Source: Holothuria scabra
Lineage: Eukaryota; Echinodermata; Holothuroidea; Aspidochirotida; Holothuriidae
Assembly: GCA_037179385.1 (NCBI GenBank)
Contig: CM074181.1
Coordinates: 51,594,297 to 51,658,296 of the forward strand
DNA length: 64,000 bases
Direction: 5' to 3'
The notes below the pieces were generated by a model. The model had not been told where the DNA came from. It made no database searches and worked only from the letters and a program-made list of their open reading frames with translations. The translations under genes and the position numbers were made by a program. Below, in pieces: positions 59,416 through 64,000 of this stretch; within the stretch, counting starts at the first letter, position 1, and each line of letters begins with the position of its first letter.

Positions 59416-61898
59416 TCAACTCAATCGTCAATTTGAGCTTTTTCTGGCAAAAAAAACCCCAATAATTACTTCAATGGAACATGAACAAATTGCGAAATGA
59501 TTTGAAAATTACCAGCTAACGTGTACCACTACGATTTTGGGGGGAAAACTTTGGACACTAGTTTATACAGAGGGTTACAGCAATGATCTTTAATGAGTCG
59601 CATATCGTCCATATGTGTATTGTAGGACATATCCTGTCAAGAGCGCAATTATCACGAGGGTTGGGCCAGCATTTACCCGACAGGGGACCAAGTTCCCCGA
59701 CAGGGGGCCAGCATTTCGAAGTCCCGACAAATTTAGCGATGAGCTACCAATGAGACGTGGCTGGCAGAAATTCGAGGAGCGCTTGGGTCGAATTTTGTGC
59801 TTTCTTATTAACAAATATTTAAGAAAATATCCTAAGCTTATTTTGAAGAAAATTTACAATTTTTGGAAGAAATCTTTCTTTTGTTAAAGACCATTAAAAC
59901 AATCGGGAGGGTTGTTGAAGAATATGCACTTTATATTATCAAAATCCAAAAAATTGTGTGAGTTAAAGCCTTTATGGAAAATCAGTTTGCCCAAATTCAT
60001 ATGGGGAAAAAAAGACTACAAATTTGTTGAGATTTCATATTTTGTCTTACTGAGAAAACGGAAAATATTTTTAACTTTTTTTCAGAATGTTTTAAGATGT
60101 GGAGGTTATATGGAAAAAAAATCGATTTTTTGTTTTTAAAAGTTAGGAATTTTGGGAGTTTCCATGAAGAATATGGTCTTCTCGTTCACGAATCTAGAAG
60201 ACCCTCTGGGGCACTGGGGACAAGGGGTGGGAAAATGAAGTTTATTAGGCTTGCATCTTGTATCGTGTGGATGAAGGCTGCCTGACGAAATCGGATGTTC
60301 TCCCCGACGGGGGCAGTCTTCCCCGACTGAAAGTCCTGCCCCCCTCCTTGGTCCCTAGCTGGCGCCGCTCCTCTTGCGCTATCGGTTGGAGCGGAGTGAG
60401 GCTAAAATTTGTTGGCCATACATAGTTTCCAGACCAGCCCATTTTCCCCCTTTTTTCACCCAGCCCCTTTTTTTCGATTCTTTACACCCCACACCACCCT
60501 GCTGCAAAATTGCAAATACATGTCGCTAGAATACCTTGAAGTAAATTTACTTTGAGGATCAATTTATGTTTTGAGTCAATCGATTATTTTGTTGATCAAC
60601 ACCTCAAACCACCGTCTTTTAATAAAATTAGCTTAAATACGTTGAAGTTAATTAATATTTTGGGTCAAACTTGGAACCCCAAATGTTGCCTTCCACTCCT
60701 CGCCCATAGCGGCGAAACATTTTACACCTGTTACGGCCTTAGGGCCCCTAATGGGGTCCAGGGGCAAATCCCCAGTGGGGGGCGGCATGGGCGAAGCTCC
60801 CGGAAGCTCTGACCTTTGAGCATATCTCTGTGAGAAAAGTAAGTCCCAGAAGAAGTACGTTATTTGATTTTTCGGTTGATATAACTCCAAGGTTAAAAAC
60901 TTTTTTCTTTGGGAGTATCATTTCACATTTGCCCAGTGCCACCGAGTACCACTACACTAGTCAGCGGCTTAATACGACTTTTCCATTTGGGTGAAGTGCT
61001 TGGGGTGAGCAAAGTGTTGAGGTAGTATTAACCTGTAATGACACCATCTAAGCAGCGAGCAGTCATCAGTTGGCTTGCAGCCTAAAGAAATAATTAATGG
61101 ATGCACGAGGGAAAATAAGGAACAATAGAAAAATAAATGAGGCACACAATGTACCACGCCGCGTAAGATTTACCTAACATAGGACCATTTTGCATGGGCA
61201 CCTTGCAAGTAAAAAATCCATTTTTCCCCTTTTTCATTTTGACCTCTGCCCTATGACGGCGTCCAATCACCGGAGATGTGTTTCTGCATTCTGATTCCGC
61301 ATCATCCACTCCTTCCCCACTACCGAACACGAATCGCCGTGCTTGCGTCTCATGGCTTATAAATAAGTTCACGTGGGGTATCATAAATATTTTATCAAGT
61401 TTGCTCGTAATTGCACAAAATGAGGCAGCATTTTCACACCATTGGGTACACACGCACAACTTTTCACTGGGGAAACTGACAGTTGTAGGTGGACTAGTCT
61501 ATATAGACGGAGCGCCACCACCTCCCAGAAAAGTTTTGGTTACAAGCAGCACCATAGATTACTAAAAATCTCCCTCCCCAGGTTCAACAGGCAAGCTCCT
61601 GGTGTATTTTCTTGGATGGACACCATCTCTTATTGCCTTTCTTTTCAACACTGAGGTAGTCAAAATATGGTGAGTTCCCTCCCGTTACACAAAAGTTTAG
61701 TAAATTATGTACATATCCTGATTGTTTGCCGCTTGTTAGAGAAAAAAGGTCCGTCCTCAAACCTCTGTTGCAAATTGTAACATATGTTTAGTGTTATTTA
61801 ATATGAAAAGATTGGAGGCGTTGCGGTAGGGGGGGGGGGGGAGACATGGGGCATTTGCCTTCCCCTCAAATTTTGTATTACCCCAACTTATACCCTCG

Positions 61899-61933
61899 CC
61901 CCAACCCCAACTTAGGTCAGTTAGGGGTTGGGG
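61899..61933. repeat. CCCCAACCCC hairpin
   Basis: CCCCAACCCC (61899-61908) and GGGGTTGGGG (61924-61933) are perfect inverse arms around a 15-base loop. Confidence 0.85.
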
Positions 61934-64000
61934 TAAAACATAAAATAAAAGACCTCTTCAGAGATTTATTTTTGTCCAGATATATGCTAAAACCTCAGAG
62001 CTTCCGAGGAATTCACGCCCTGGACCCCCACCTCCAGAAACGGGCATTTTGGGCTCGGTTTTGCGCTGCTCCCGAAATTGTTTACCCCAAAATTATTCTT
62101 TGCCCTCCCCCATTTCGACATTCTGGCTCTGTATAAAAACCGTACCATAGTTATACGGGGGTAATTTTCTATGAGGGGGCAAGAACATTTTTGTCCGAAT
62201 AATGTCACCGTTTATCATGTTTTGCCCATATTTTGCCCGAATAGACTAACTGCTTCAAGTTGCTCAAATTGGGAGGGCAGTGTCTCCCTGCACCCCGCCT
62301 CGTACACCTATGAAACGGGCAACCCTTCAAGGGGATGGTTCGTGCTGTTCCCTTTTCCCTTCCCCTTGGAACACATCGAAAAGTTGAGATCATAAACATC
62401 GCAAATGGCATAGCAGCATACGCGCGCATTGTGTATTTTTAGCCTGGACGTTGTTGTGTTTTAAAGGTCTGGTTTTAACTAGATTTGTTATGTTTATAAT
62501 GTTAGATACTAGCACTGTCAGTCGCGAATATTTTTTGATTGGGCACACCCCATTTTTGATGGAGAAAATTGGAAAATCATAAATTTAGGACGATGCGAAC
62601 TGTTTAAAAAGGACTTTTCTAACTGGCTAACGATTGAGCTAGTCCCTAACCTAATCCCCAAACTCTAGCAATTTACGGTAATCGGTACAATGCAAAAGCG
62701 GGACAGACAATCGAGAAATTCCTTGTTAAATAGTGCCATCAGCTGTAAACTTATGGGGTTGGTGACTATAAGGCGCAAAAAACGTTTGTCATTCCAAAAT
62801 TACATTATTTATATGATTTACTCTTCTTGCCACAAATATTTTCACTGAACGTGTGTCTGGGAGCATTGCGTCATAGGTATCAGGAGAAAAACTGATTCCA
62901 TTTATTCAATCTATATTTTAGTGGAAACCTAATTTGGGGCATAAATTAACGCATTACTTTGAGGAAATTCCCAAATATGTGACTCACAAAATTTGAAATC
63001 TCCGGACTTTAAAAGTTTGTATTACTTAAAGATATCATTTTGATGTAAATAAATATGATTAAAATTACTTTCATTGGAACAATTTAGAAATTTTGGTATA
63101 AAATGAGCAATGACGCGTGTACAAGTTTTTCGATATACTCTGGTTTCCACATTTAGAAAAGGACTGATCACTCGAGCAAAAATGGATTAAAAATGTGGGA
63201 AGACACATGAACTGAATGAGGTCCATATAGCCAGTAAATGTCACCGTTATGGTGGGTAAACAACTGGGACAATGAGTTGCCCCCAAAAATAGAGGAGGCT
63301 AGGCAAAGCTCGCAAAAAAAAAAAAAAAATATGCAAAAAGGCGAAAATCTGGGAGTCGGAAGTTTCGAGGAAAATACACATTAATCCTATCTTTGGGGGG
63401 GGGGGGGGTAGGTAATGCTGCAATTTCCTTCCCCTTGGCCAGCAATCATGATGGGGGGGGGGGACTTAATAGAAAACTATAAGTGTATCATTATCTCCAT
63501 CATCAAGTACGTACGCGCCATCAAAATTCTTGGCCAAAATGCCTTTCCCAGACTAAAATGTCACTTCAATGGCGGTAAATTGCGTGTAATCATTTTCTTC
63601 CGACCATTTCAAAATCCTATTTTCTGGATACTCGGGAATCGTTAATGAAATGATGTTATTTTTGCGCATTAATTTTGAGTAGTTTAATAGGTTTTGGTAA
63701 TTTTATTACTTTTTCCTTTTCAATGGTTACTCTATTAGATAACGGGACTGTGTGGGAGGACCCGGTAAAACGTCAACAGAGAATGCTAAACAAAATCCCC
63801 GTGGTGACCTCGGTCTTGATTGGGCAAAAGTTAGATTGTGTGCACACGGTTCAGTAGACCAGCCCAAGAACAGCATTGCGAGGGTAATCCTTTTATCTCG
63901 GCCAAAAGTCGCTTATGATGCAGCTACTACCGCGCGCTGTGACTCATAATAGAGTCGCGTGCATCATGTCTTAAGTATCGTATCGTGGAGTTGTTCACTA

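Larger units (their letters stand above)
58526..64000. other. Repeat-rich DNA right of the macrosatellite, no gene seen
   Basis: Contains a TTAA-type element (58897-59201) and a minus-strand fragment of family R. It also has repeated CCCGACAGGGG / GCCAGCATTT phrases (59660-59730), a GGGGTCCAGGGGCAAA / GGCGAAGCTCCCGGAAGCTC-like block (60750-60810), a G-run (63395-63408) and an A-run (about 63318-63331). The longest frames (61094-61459 minus, 61278-61565 plus) overlap on opposite strands and have no recognisable domain or splice context. Confidence 0.5.

Noticed and set aside
61094..61565. 121-codon minus and 95-codon plus frames near 61 kb.
   Set aside because: They overlap on opposite strands, with no domain, splice context or recognisable similarity.

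Overview
This is animal nuclear DNA, not bacterial: split genes with GT-AG introns, a tRNA-derived SINE, several terminal-inverted-repeat elements and two large tandem arrays. The mixture suits an invertebrate deuterostome such as an echinoderm, but that is an impression and the species cannot be fixed from the sequence.

Positions 1-14,923 hold the 3' half of one plus-strand gene that I identify as GTF3C1, the largest subunit of transcription factor TFIIIC (TFIIIC220). Seven exons (956-1124, 4038-4111, 5925-6754, 8464-8629, 9064-10652, 12716-12908, 14756-14923) join with matching phases at every junction into one 3,189-nt frame: 1,062 codons and a TAG. The 5' exons lie left of the window. The exon at 9064-10652 carries a large coding minisatellite. 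The introns hold a pair of oppositely oriented tRNA-Glu-like SINEs, several fold-back or MITE-like elements and a copy of a TTAA-type element that recurs near 59 kb.

Positions 14,924-18,168 are 3' flank and intergenic DNA with no convincing gene. Positions 18,169-23,145 are a unit with 10-bp terminal inverted repeats. It contains about 4.6 kb of roughly 150-bp satellite monomers packed with AGGTCA half-sites (DR1 and DR2 spacing), and it interrupts one copy of a dispersed repeat.

Positions 26,065-58,525 are a head-to-tail macrosatellite: eight complete units of about 3.6-3.7 kb, one 5'-truncated unit and one leading tail fragment. The units are nearly identical, show two haplotype-like subtypes in mosaic order, and contain no protein or RNA gene that I recognise. 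Each has a TATA-box-bearing GC-rich core, small hairpins and a site matching the ZNF143/STAF consensus, perfectly in four units. This array is the best candidate for something undescribed. Positions 58,526-64,000 are repeat-rich DNA without a convincing gene.
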